In this document: piece after piece, positions 1-6,780 of the stretch | Position numbering within the stretch: the first letter of the stretch is position 1 | How the letters are laid out: every line of letters starts with the position of its first letter | Made by a program: the position numbers and the translations under genes | The notes under the pieces: generated by a model | What the model was told of the DNA's origin: nothing | The model's database searches: none | The model's input: only the letters and a program-made list of their open reading frames with translations | NCBI GenBank assembly: GCA_900550505.1 | Contig: URSI01000035.1 | Location: forward strand, 1-9,153 | Length of the DNA stretch: 9,153 nt | Direction: 5' to 3' | From: an uncultured Eubacteriales bacterium | Lineage (GTDB): Bacteria > Bacillota > Clostridia > Oscillospirales > CAG-382

Positions 1-337
1 CGGCGGTCAGGGACCGCAGGAATCCGTAACAGAGGCTCTCGCCATGGAAACGTATCTTATTGCCGGAGGCATTCCTTCGGACAAGATAATTAAAGAAGAG
101 TCTTCGACGTCGACCTATTCCAACTTGCTTTTTTCAAAAGAGATCCTGGACAGGCATTTTGCGGGAACTTACAAGTCGGCGATAGTAACAAGCGACTACC
201 ATATATACCGTGCGACCAAGCTTTCCGAAGAGCTGGGCATGAACTGCTCGCATATACACAGCAAAACGCTATGGTATGAGATACCCGCAAGGTACTTTCG
301 GGAGCTTTTGGCAATAGCAAAAGATATTTTATTATAA
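1..337 (+). CDS. DUF218 (YdcF/SanA-like) domain protein, 3' part only
   Basis: The open frame is already running at the left edge (first full codon at position 2) and ends at TAA 335-337, giving 111 C-terminal residues. The fragment opens with GGQGPQESVTEALAM, then has AGGIPSDKIIKEESSTSTYSN and a segment AIVTSDYHIYRA. These match the DUF218 core: a glycine-rich loop, an acidic pair followed by S/T-x-T-x-x-N, and an S-x-x-H-x-x-R segment. An ATG at 44 is internal to the conserved core and should not be taken as the start. DUF218 proteins (YdcF, SanA, ElyC) are mostly uncharacterised; some affect envelope integrity or polyisoprenoid metabolism. The N-terminus, including any membrane anchor, is outside the window. 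It converges on the EamA transporter gene, with 18 bp between the two stop codons. The family call is fairly firm; the substrate is unknown. Confidence 0.8.
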   Translation, partial: GGQGPQESVTEALAMETYLIAGGIPSDKIIKEESSTSTYSNLLFSKEILDRHFAGTYKSAIVTSDYHIYRATKLSEELGMNCSHIHSKTLWYEIPARYFRELLAIAKDILL

Positions 338-355
338 AAAGCCCCCGCACTTGCT

Positions 356-1219
356 TCAGACCTTGATTATCATCGTCAAAGTTCCCGCCACAATGAGCAA
401 AAGCCCCAGCGCCGACTTTTTTGTCAGCTTTTCCCTGAACACAAAGAATGAAAATGCAACGGTCACAAGGATGCTGAGTTTATCTATCGGCACAACGACA
501 CTTGCAGGTCCGTCCTGGAGAGCCTTATAATAGCACAGCCATGAGCCGCCCGTAGCTATGCCCGAAAGGCAGATAAAGCCAAGCTCTTTTTTATCTATCT
601 TACCGACCTCTTTTTGTTTCCCGGTCACAAAGACCATCATCCACGACATGACAAGAACGACGATCGTGCGCAGCGCGGTACCGAGGTTGGACTCCACACC
701 CGTAATACCTATTTTACCGAGCACCGCAGTAAGACTTGCGAAAACCGCCGAACCTGCCGCGTACAAAAACCAGCTGTTACTTCTTTCCTCTGCCGTCTTA
801 ACATCTTTTTTCTCGATCATGAGGAATGTGCCGGCAGCTACCAGCGTTATGCCCACTGCACCGAGCCACGTGAATTCGGAAAAAAAGATCGCCGCAAGGA
901 TGAAGGTGAGCACGGTGCTTGATTTGTCTATGGGCACGACCTTGTTGATGTCACCGAGCTGCAAGGCTTTGAAATAACACAGCCATGAAGCACCGGTGGC
1001 GAGCCCGGAAAGAAACAGGAATATAATGGTTTTCCAATCGACAGTCGTTATCGTAGTCTGTGATCCTACGATAAACACCATCGCCCACGAAAACACAAGC
1101 ACAACAGCCGTGCGTATTGCCGTGGCGACGGTCGAATCTGTCTTACGTATCCCGCATTTTGCGAGGATGGACGTGACACCTGCAAAAAGTGCCGATAAAA
1201 ACGCAAAAGCTATCCACAT
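356..1219 (-). CDS. EamA-family (drug/metabolite transporter superfamily) membrane permease
   Basis: A 287-residue, strongly hydrophobic protein predicted to have about ten membrane helices, built from two EamA repeats (roughly residues 1-137 and 147-287) joined by a short charged linker rich in K and E. The halves are unusually alike: LSGLATGASWLCYFKALQ in the first matches LSGIATGGSWLCYYKALQ in the second, and both continue into VVPIDK. EamA proteins export or import small metabolites; the substrate cannot be read from the sequence. I start at ATG 1219-1217 (MWIAFAFLSALFAG) because GGTGA lies 6 bases upstream. A TTG four codons earlier (1231) is in frame but lies within the repeated Shine-Dalgarno unit. 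The gene follows the GNAT-PAS gene on the same strand, 31 bp after its stop, and is probably cotranscribed with it. The stop is TGA at 358-356. The family is certain, the function open. Confidence 0.9.
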   Translation of the reverse strand: MWIAFAFLSALFAGVTSILAKCGIRKTDSTVATAIRTAVVLVFSWAMVFIVGSQTTITTVDWKTIIFLFLSGLATGASWLCYFKALQLGDINKVVPIDKSSTVLTFILAAIFFSEFTWLGAVGITLVAAGTFLMIEKKDVKTAEERSNSWFLYAAGSAVFASLTAVLGKIGITGVESNLGTALRTIVVLVMSWMMVFVTGKQKEVGKIDKKELGFICLSGIATGGSWLCYYKALQDGPASVVVPIDKLSILVTVAFSFFVFREKLTKKSALGLLLIVAGTLTMIIKV

Positions 1220-1250
1220 ATATATCACCAAAAATATATATCACCAAAAA
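1219..1250. repeat. Perfect 16-bp tandem duplication containing the transporter's ribosome site
   Basis: On the plus strand the unit TATATATCACCAAAAA occurs twice head to tail, at 1219-1234 and 1235-1250, with no mismatch. Read on the minus strand each copy is TTTTTGGTGATATATA, so each carries the GGTGA Shine-Dalgarno-like core. The copy next to the gene runs into the start codon, its last A being the A of ATG. The other copy ends 1 bp short of the TGA of the upstream GNAT-PAS gene (1253-1251). The intergenic region is therefore made almost entirely of this duplication. Confidence 0.9.
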
Positions 1251-2120
1251 TCACACCAGAGATTTTGAAAAATCATAAAATCCCGAAATCTCTCTGTCTC
1301 TGTATTCGTGTTTTTCATAATACCCGAGCAATCTGCCGGCACCGTCACGAAGTGCGACCATATAAACATCCTTGTTCTGTTTCTCGTTCCGGAACGTGTA
1401 TACCATATTGTTCTTTTCATCCGCGTAAAACCATTCGACCACCTTGAGTATAAGCTCGCGAGAATTTTCACCGTGACATTCAAGCAGCGATCTGCCTACC
1501 AACAGATCGCCGCCCCGCTTTGCATATGCCCTGATTGCCGCCGGATTCATATAAACGATCACGTGGTCAACATCACACAACACCACGGCTGACCTGTCCT
1601 GATCGATAACGCTTTTAAACATCTCATACATCTTAATTCCCCCGATATTCATGCCTGTCAGTTCTTTTGTGTATGCGTTGATCGGATTTACTCCCGCGGC
1701 TCCCGGCTCATTGGTCATCCTTATATGCTCTATGCCTGCATCCATGAATGTCTCACCCTGCTTTTTGAAACCGAGCGTTTCGTAAAAGCCCACCGCACCA
1801 AGCTGCGAATCGAGCCAAAAATATGTGCATCCACGTGCGCGGCAGTAATCCATAAGGAACCGGCACACCGACGAGCCCACACCTGAGCCGCGGTGACCTT
1901 TTTTAACGGCGACCCTGCCTATATGCGCTTCGTTGTCCGCTATAACTGCGCGGGCACAGCCGATTATCACACCGTTTGCTTCTGCTATCGCGTGCACGGC
2001 ACAGTCATCGTATTCGTCCAGCTCCAATTCCGGCGGGACTTTCTGCTCGTGTACGAACACCTCAAAGCGAAGCTCGAACGCCCGGTGCTTTTCTTCTTCT
2101 GCGGCGATATATATTTTCAT
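1251..2120 (-). CDS. GNAT N-acetyltransferase fused to a C-terminal PAS domain
   Basis: The 289-residue protein has two modules. Residues 1-137 form a GNAT acetyltransferase of the ElaA-like type: RFEVFVHEQKVP near residue 18, an acidic E-x-D-x-x-D stretch around 33-39, AVHAIA at 41, and the acetyl-CoA loop HRGSGVG at 76-82 after HIGRVAV. It closes with GFYETLGFKKQG at 111-122. After a linker (138-163), residues 164-275 look like a PAS domain of the stand-alone clostridial kind: FKSVIDQDRSAVVLCDVDH, then YMNPAA, KRGGDLLVGRSLLECH and a C-terminal strand AGRLLGYYEKHEYRDRE. The GNAT part would transfer acetyl from acetyl-CoA to an unknown amine; PAS modules bind ligands or partners. ATG 2120-2118 is preceded by GGAG at a rather long spacing of 12 bases. 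It is first in the operon with the EamA transporter, which suggests metabolite sensing or modification, but this is inference. An internal start at residue 164 is possible (see separate entry). Confidence 0.85.
   Translation of the reverse strand: MKIYIAAEEEKHRAFELRFEVFVHEQKVPPELELDEYDDCAVHAIAEANGVIIGCARAVIADNEAHIGRVAVKKGHRGSGVGSSVCRFLMDYCRARGCTYFWLDSQLGAVGFYETLGFKKQGETFMDAGIEHIRMTNEPGAAGVNPINAYTKELTGMNIGGIKMYEMFKSVIDQDRSAVVLCDVDHVIVYMNPAAIRAYAKRGGDLLVGRSLLECHGENSRELILKVVEWFYADEKNNMVYTFRNEKQNKDVYMVALRDGAGRLLGYYEKHEYRDREISGFYDFSKSLV
1629..1643 (-). promoter_or_regulatory. Possible internal ribosome site and start for a free PAS protein
   Basis: Inside the GNAT-PAS gene, the minus strand reads GGGGGAATTAAGATG. 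This puts a purine-rich GGGGGA (1643-1638) 6 bases before an in-frame ATG (1631-1629) that encodes Met164. That methionine begins MYEMFKSVIDQDR, the point where homologous single-domain PAS proteins would be expected to begin (from memory of clostridial PAS proteins). Initiation here would yield a 126-residue PAS-only protein alongside the full fusion. The match to the Shine-Dalgarno consensus is moderate. Confidence 0.35.
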
Positions 2121-2153
2121 GAGTTTTGAATTCTCCGGTAGTGTGTTTAAAGC

Positions 2154-2181
2154 ATTTTAACACAACAGCGGATTTTTTCAA
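2154..2181 (-). promoter_or_regulatory. Sigma-A type promoter for the GNAT-PAS/EamA operon
   Basis: On the minus strand there is a -35 TTGAAA (2181-2176), a 16-base spacer and a -10 TAAAAT (2159-2154). TGT just upstream of the -10 gives an extended TGn motif. Transcription would start near 2147, leaving a leader of about 27 bases before the ATG at 2120. The promoter lies in the 278-bp divergent region shared with the mannosidase operon. Confidence 0.65.
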
Positions 2182-2324
2182 AGGGTTTGCGATAATTTTT
2201 TACGCGGTGTGAAAACATCTGTCAGGTTATTGAGAAAATCATACCGTTAATTCGGCAAATGCCCGAAAACAGTCATAAATTTCCATTAATTGCGAACATA
2301 AACCATTACATGCCTCATTACTTG

Positions 2325-2353
2325 TTGAAAATTCAATTTGCATATGGTATCAT
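2325..2353 (+). promoter_or_regulatory. Sigma-A type promoter for the mannoside operon
   Basis: The plus strand has a -35 TTGAAA (2325-2330), a 17-base spacer and a -10 TATCAT (2348-2353) with an extended TGG (2345-2347) immediately before it. The start site would be near 2360, giving a leader of about 40 bases to the ATG at 2399. Because an in-frame TTG at 2354 falls directly after this -10 box, it would not be transcribed, which supports ATG 2399 as the true start. The -35 overlaps a short inverted repeat TTGAA-AA-TTCAA (2325-2336). Confidence 0.6.
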
Positions 2354-2371
2354 TTGAGCGGATCATCAAAT
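2352..2371. promoter_or_regulatory. Operator-like inverted repeat over the predicted start site
   Basis: ATTTGA (2352-2357) and TCAAAT (2366-2371) form a perfect 6-bp inverted repeat separated by 8 bases. It overlaps the end of the -10 box and the predicted +1 of the mannoside operon, the usual place for a repressor site. No regulator gene is in the window, and the arms are short and AT-rich, so chance is possible. Confidence 0.35.
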
Positions 2372-2398
2372 ATCCGATATATAACAGGAGGTTTCAAC

Positions 2399-4957
2399 AT
2401 GGCAGATGACAGAGACATACGTGCTGAACACCGCGACGAAAGCACGCTGTTTGTCATGCATCACACTCACTGGGACCGGGAATGGTATCAGAGTTTCCCG
2501 GAACTTCAGGTGCGTCTCAGGGACGCACTGCGTCACGTTTCGGCGCTGTTGAGAGACGGCAGGATAGACAATTTTTTCCTTGACGGTCAGACATGTGTGC
2601 TCGACGACTATCGCGAAACAGTATCCGATGAAGAATTTTCGGCGCTGGAAAAGCTGATTTCCGAAGGGAAAATCGAGGTCGGGCCTTGGTATGTGCTGGC
2701 AGACGAATTTCTTTGTCCCGCAGAAGTCATGGTGAAAAATCTGCAGATAGGTATGGATATCGCAAAACGATACGGCAGCTTTTGCGGTATGGGGTATTTA
2801 CCGGATACATTCGGGCACGCCGGTTCGATACCTATGCTGCTGAATAATTTCGGCATATCCCGCGCGCTGATCTGGCGCGGCGCCGACCCTCACTCCTGCC
2901 TTGTCAGCTGGGTCAGCAGCGACGGCAGCGCTGTCAGGACTTTCGTGCTTCCCACACGAGACGGATATTTTCAGGTCGGCACGAAAAACCGTGAATATTT
3001 CAAAGGACTCGACGAGTACATCCGTTTTCTCAGCGAGGAAAAGGACTGCCCTCTGCTGTTCTATCCGGAAGGCGCCGACCACACCGTATGCAGTGCCGAC
3101 GTGACGGAAAAGCTCCGCCGCTACGCCGCAGAAAAAGGCTTGGCAGTACGTGATATCACTATGCAGGAGCTTTGCCGCAGGCTTGACGGCTGCGAGGTGG
3201 GCGAAACTCTCCGCGGCGAACTCAGAGACAACTCAAAAGTGTATGTGCTGTCGGGCACATGGAGCAGCCGCTCGTACCTCAAAGCAATGAACGACCGCTG
3301 TGCGGCACGGCTTACATACGAAACGGAATTTCTTGCCGCCTGGGAACGCGACCGTTCAGACTCTTCGGCTTTCAGGACACGTCTGTGGAAGCGGCTGCTC
3401 GTCAATCAGGCTCACGACAGCATTTGCGGGTGCAGCATAGATGACGTACACGATGACATGGTGACACGATACAGAGAGATAGAGAGCAGCGCAGACGCGT
3501 TCCGTGACAGCGTATTTGAAGCGCTTTATCCCTTTGTGTACGACAGGCAGGACTGTGACAACCTTTTCCTGCACATCATCAATCCGCTGCCCTACGCGAC
3601 CACGCGTATGGTAAAAGCCCGTATCTTCCTGCCGCTGCGGCTCGACAAAGGCGGGGTTGCTCTGCGGGATAACGGAAACGACATCCCGCTGAACTCCGTG
3701 ACGCGAGAGGTAAAAGTGGTATTTTTCCACAACAGCGTCTTGCAGCCATGGTACGAGACCGTCGCCGTTTACGACATAGAGTTTCCCGTGAGATTTGACG
3801 GCATGGAGAGCCGCTGTCTCCGTATAGTCCCATGTGAAGCGCGGGCTGACGCCGCTTTCCCCGCCTGCGACGGAGAGGTGGAAAATGAATTCTATCGCCT
3901 TGAGATACGCGACGGCGCGCTTTATGTTCTGGATAAAAGAAACAAAAAAGGTCACGCCCGCCAGCACATACTGCGTTCTTCACTCGATGCGGGAGATACG
4001 TACAATTACGCACCTCCGGTGAACGACACAGTATCCGCTGCAACCGTCACCGGCATACAAAAACGAATACGCACGCACAGCTGCGAGCTGGAACTGACCT
4101 ATGAAATGGAACTGCCCGCCGGGCTGAATACCGGCAGGACCGCTCCCTCCGGTCAAACAGTCACCCTGAAATGCCGGTCGTCGTTCACACTTTACCGTGA
4201 CGATCCCGTGATACACGTTGAAACCGAGATCGAAAACACGGCATGCGACCACAGACTGACGGTGAGCTTCGACGTAGGGGACTGTAAATATCATTGTTCT
4301 GACGGAATGTTTGAATGGGTCAGAAGAAAAACCCTGCCTGTTCCTCCGCTGCCCGTCCCGCAGGGCAAGGAAGTGATACCCGGACAAGATCCGACTGCAA
4401 CCCGGCTGACCGCAGGCGAGCTCCAGATCGTTCATATGGGGCTGCACGAATACACGGTTACCTCCGCAGAGCAGAGCTGTGAATGTTCGCTCACTCTCAT
4501 GAGATGCGTCGGCTTTCTCTCATGCCGGACAATAACCACGCGAGGAGGCGGCGCCGGTCCGAACTATGCTACGCCCGGTGCTCAATGTCTCGGAAAACAC
4601 GTATTCAACTACGGCCTTGTATACGGCAGTGAGAAATTTGCGCCGTCACAGGCAGTGTCTTTCCGGGTGCCGGTGCTTTTCAGGCAAAGCTGTACAGATG
4701 CTTCTTCCAGAAAGCTGCTGACTTTGCCGGAATCGATACACTTTTCAGCGCTGGGTTACGAGGACGGACGCTTCTATCTCCATCTGTTTAACCCCGGTGA
4801 TACCGACGAGGTGTTCAGATTTGACGGACAGCTGAGCGGAGCCGTCCGCAAGACCGACCTTGCTCACACGTTCCGCGAGGAATTGATCGACAAAGACTCG
4901 GTACATATATCGCCGCACTCACTCGGCTGCTATCTTATAGAGCCAAACGACCGATGA
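2399..4957 (+). CDS. Glycoside hydrolase family 38 alpha-mannosidase, cytoplasmic
   Basis: The 852-residue enzyme cleaves alpha-linked mannose from the non-reducing end of mannosides. The GH38 hallmarks are in order: HTHWDREWY at 22-30, where His24 and Asp26 fit the zinc ligands; EVGPWYVLADEF in the next part of the catalytic domain; LPDTFGH with Asp136 as the likely nucleophile and zinc ligand; and NQAHDSICGCSIDDVH with His339 as the remaining zinc ligand. After residue ~400 the beta-rich GH38 C-terminal domains follow. No signal peptide is present, so the substrate must be imported. Length and motifs are closest to bacterial enzymes of the MngB (mannosylglycerate hydrolase) and streptococcal GH38 kind. 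The exact linkage or substrate cannot be read. ATG 2399 is chosen because AGGAGG sits 7 bases upstream; an in-frame TTG at 2354 overlaps the promoter. It is first gene of an operon with a mannose-type isomerase and a sugar kinase, which supports mannose as product. Confidence 0.93.
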   Translation: MADDRDIRAEHRDESTLFVMHHTHWDREWYQSFPELQVRLRDALRHVSALLRDGRIDNFFLDGQTCVLDDYRETVSDEEFSALEKLISEGKIEVGPWYVLADEFLCPAEVMVKNLQIGMDIAKRYGSFCGMGYLPDTFGHAGSIPMLLNNFGISRALIWRGADPHSCLVSWVSSDGSAVRTFVLPTRDGYFQVGTKNREYFKGLDEYIRFLSEEKDCPLLFYPEGADHTVCSADVTEKLRRYAAEKGLAVRDITMQELCRRLDGCEVGETLRGELRDNSKVYVLSGTWSSRSYLKAMNDRCAARLTYETEFLAAWERDRSDSSAFRTRLWKRLLVNQAHDSICGCSIDDVHDDMVTRYREIESSADAFRDSVFEALYPFVYDRQDCDNLFLHIINPLPYATTRMVKARIFLPLRLDKGGVALRDNGNDIPLNSVTREVKVVFFHNSVLQPWYETVAVYDIEFPVRFDGMESRCLRIVPCEARADAAFPACDGEVENEFYRLEIRDGALYVLDKRNKKGHARQHILRSSLDAGDTYNYAPPVNDTVSAATVTGIQKRIRTHSCELELTYEMELPAGLNTGRTAPSGQTVTLKCRSSFTLYRDDPVIHVETEIENTACDHRLTVSFDVGDCKYHCSDGMFEWVRRKTLPVPPLPVPQGKEVIPGQDPTATRLTAGELQIVHMGLHEYTVTSAEQSCECSLTLMRCVGFLSCRTITTRGGGAGPNYATPGAQCLGKHVFNYGLVYGSEKFAPSQAVSFRVPVLFRQSCTDASSRKLLTLPESIHFSALGYEDGRFYLHLFNPGDTDEVFRFDGQLSGAVRKTDLAHTFREELIDKDSVHISPHSLGCYLIEPNDR

Positions 4958-4992
4958 CATGTGACCATACAACGACAAAACGGAAAGAAAGG

Positions 4993-5028
4993 ATGCTTTC
5001 GCCGCGCGGAAGCGAGGTACACTCATGA
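4993..5028 (+). other. 11-codon open frame overlapping the isomerase start (ATGA)
   Basis: In the 67-bp gap after the mannosidase, an ATG at 4993 opens an 11-codon frame (MLSPRGSEVHS). Its TGA at 5026-5028 overlaps the ATG of the isomerase in an ATGA arrangement, typical of translational coupling. A purine-rich GGAAAG lies 5 bases before it. The same stretch forms a potential hairpin (4995-5000 with 5008-5013, extendable to 8 pairs around a 3-base loop) just before the isomerase's GAGG. It may be a coupling mini-cistron, or chance. Confidence 0.2.
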
Positions 5029-5711
5029 AACGAAGCGAGATAAACGCTGCTCTTAAGGAGATGGAACGCATGGCGGAAAAATGCGGCTTTGCGCTGCCGC
5101 CATTTTGCTCATTTACACCGGAAGACTGGCTCGAAAAGGGTCATGACTACGACGAGATACGCGACAATATGCTTGGGTGGGATATCACAGACTACGGCAT
5201 GGGCAACTTTGACAAGATGGGATTTTCACTCATAACGATACGCAACGGGAACATAAAAGACGACAAATACCCGAAGCCATATGCGGAAAAGCTTCTCTAT
5301 CTCAAAGAAGGACAATATTCTCCGATGCACTTCCATTGGTACAAAATGGAGGATATAATCAACCGGGGCGGCGGCAACGTCCTTATAAGCGTGTATAACT
5401 CCACCGCCGACGAGGATATGGACAGAACGTCTGACGTGACAGTAAATGTCGACGGGCGCCGGATGTCTGTTCCTGCCGGGACAAAAATAACACTTTCGCC
5501 CGGGGAAAGCATCACGATAACGCCATATCTTTACCATGATTTTGAGGTCGAAAAAGGCACCGGGGCCGTGCTCCTGGGTGAGGTCAGCCAATGCAACGAC
5601 GACAACACCGACAACAGATTTTACGAACAACTCGGCAGATTTCCCGCAATAGAAGAAGACGAGCCGCCCTATCGTCTGCTGTGTAACGAATATCCCCCTG
5701 CAAAGCAATAA
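5025..5711 (+). CDS. D-lyxose/D-mannose ketol-isomerase (cupin fold)
   Basis: This 228-residue protein matches the D-lyxose isomerase family (EC 5.3.1.15), which interconverts D-lyxose and D-xylulose and also D-mannose and D-fructose. The family signature is clear: MHFHWYKMEDIINRGGG, with His102, His104 and Glu109 as metal ligands and His171 in PYLYHDFEVEKG as the fourth. This is the usual cupin H-x-H, E, H set for a divalent metal such as Mn. Length equals the family norm of about 225-230, and there is no signal peptide. ATG 5025 has GAGG 7 bases upstream. It lies 67 bp after the mannosidase and 22 bp before the kinase, so it belongs to one operon. In this setting the natural reaction is most likely mannose to fructose rather than lyxose metabolism; that assignment is inferred from neighbours. 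Confidence 0.88.
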   Translation: MKRSEINAALKEMERMAEKCGFALPPFCSFTPEDWLEKGHDYDEIRDNMLGWDITDYGMGNFDKMGFSLITIRNGNIKDDKYPKPYAEKLLYLKEGQYSPMHFHWYKMEDIINRGGGNVLISVYNSTADEDMDRTSDVTVNVDGRRMSVPAGTKITLSPGESITITPYLYHDFEVEKGTGAVLLGEVSQCNDDNTDNRFYEQLGRFPAIEEDEPPYRLLCNEYPPAKQ

Positions 5712-5733
5712 CCGTACACACAGGAGGCGGATG

Positions 5734-6690
5734 ATGAGATATGACGTTATAGCTCTCGGAGAGCTGCTGATCGATTTCACTGAAAACGGGCTCAGCGCCC
5801 GGTCAAATCCCGTTTTTGAGGCAAACCCCGGCGGCGCGCCGTGCAATGTGCTCGCCATGCTCAGCCGCCTCGGTAAAAAGACCTCATTTCTCGGAGTAGT
5901 CGGCAAAGACAGTTTCGGTACCATACTGTGTCAAACGCTGAAAGAACAGGATATAGACACAAGTCACCTGCTGTTTCACCCGCAGATACATACCACTCTT
6001 GCATTCGTTCACACGCTCGATATGGGAGAAAGGGATTTTACGTTTTACCGCAGTCCCGGGGCCGATACAACGCTTTCGCCGGATCAGGTGGAGCCCGAAT
6101 ACATCAAAAGCGCAAGAGCGTTCCATTTCGGCACTCTTTCCATGACACACAGCCCGGCGCGCGAAGCGACATACAAGGCGCTGGAGATCGCAGACAAGGC
6201 AGGCATACTGCGTTCATTCGACCCAAACCTGAGGCCGCCGCTCTGGGATGATCTCAAAGAAGCGCGGAGACAGATAGCCTATGGGCTTTCGCACTGCGAT
6301 ATCCTGAAGATATCGGAGGAGGAGGTCAGCTTCATGACAGGACTGGATGACCCATACGAGGGAGCGAGACTCCTCAAAATGTCATACCCCGGAATACGCC
6401 TGATGAACGTCACACTCGGACGCAGCGGCAGTATATCATTTTACGAAGGCAAAGAAGTCTTCTGCAAGCCGTTTCTGCGTCCCGACACGGTGGATACTAC
6501 CGGTGCCGGCGATACATTCGGCGCGTGCGCTCTCGCCTTCGTGCTGGACAACGGCACAGACGCTCTCACAGAACCGATGCTGCTGAAGATGCTGAGATTT
6601 GCAAACGCAGCCGCCGCGCTCGTGACTACACGCAAAGGCGCGCTGAAAGTAATGCCTACCATCGAAGAGATAAACGGACTTTGCGGCTGA
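5734..6690 (+). CDS. PfkB-family sugar kinase, probable fructokinase
   Basis: The 318-residue protein is a ribokinase/PfkB-fold kinase. It starts with the typical VIALGELLIDF strand (Asp14 for sugar binding). The first PfkB signature lies at about 33-62 (GGAPCNVLAMLSRLGKK, then GVVGKDSFG). The second is DTTGAGDTFGA at 254-264, with Asp260 as catalytic base and the GAG anion hole before it. Length suits fructokinases of this family (about 310-325). ATG 5734 is chosen over ATG 5731 because AGGAGG (5722-5727) is then 6 bases away instead of 3. As third gene after a GH38 mannosidase and a mannose/fructose isomerase, the expected reaction is ATP plus fructose to fructose-6-phosphate. Other ketose or aldose substrates, such as 2-keto-3-deoxygluconate, are possible from sequence alone. 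It is the last gene of the operon, and a strong hairpin follows about 90 bp downstream. Confidence 0.88.
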   Translation: MRYDVIALGELLIDFTENGLSARSNPVFEANPGGAPCNVLAMLSRLGKKTSFLGVVGKDSFGTILCQTLKEQDIDTSHLLFHPQIHTTLAFVHTLDMGERDFTFYRSPGADTTLSPDQVEPEYIKSARAFHFGTLSMTHSPAREATYKALEIADKAGILRSFDPNLRPPLWDDLKEARRQIAYGLSHCDILKISEEEVSFMTGLDDPYEGARLLKMSYPGIRLMNVTLGRSGSISFYEGKEVFCKPFLRPDTVDTTGAGDTFGACALAFVLDNGTDALTEPMLLKMLRFANAAAALVTTRKGALKVMPTIEEINGLCG

Positions 6691-6780
6691 TCCGATCATT
6701 CACGGCGCCGTTCGGGACAAAAGCGACGCCGTGCGCCGGCATTTCCGTCAGTTACAAAACCACTTTCTCAACGGCACGAA

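Noticed and set aside
2190..2320. Catabolite-control (cre) site or riboswitch in the divergent region
   Set aside because: TGAAAACATCTGTCA near 2209 only vaguely recalls a cre site and lacks the central CG; no conserved riboswitch fold was seen.
2354..2398. N-terminal 15-residue extension of the mannosidase from a TTG
   Set aside because: The TTG directly follows the -10 box, so it lies upstream of the predicted transcript start; ATG 2399 has AGGAGG at 7 bases.
3356..4447. Several minus-strand frames of 150-200 codons inside the mannosidase
   Set aside because: They are antisense to the GH38 gene, overlap each other, and have unrelated low-complexity compositions.
5226..5924. 232-codon minus-strand open frame across the isomerase and kinase
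   Set aside because: It is antisense to two genes with intact catalytic motifs, crosses their junction, and shows no family-like motif or ribosome site.
6701..6733. CACGGCG/CGCCGTG inverted repeat just after the kinase
   Set aside because: Seven-base arms around a 19-base loop in GC-rich DNA, with no T-run; weak next to the hairpin at 6781-6814.
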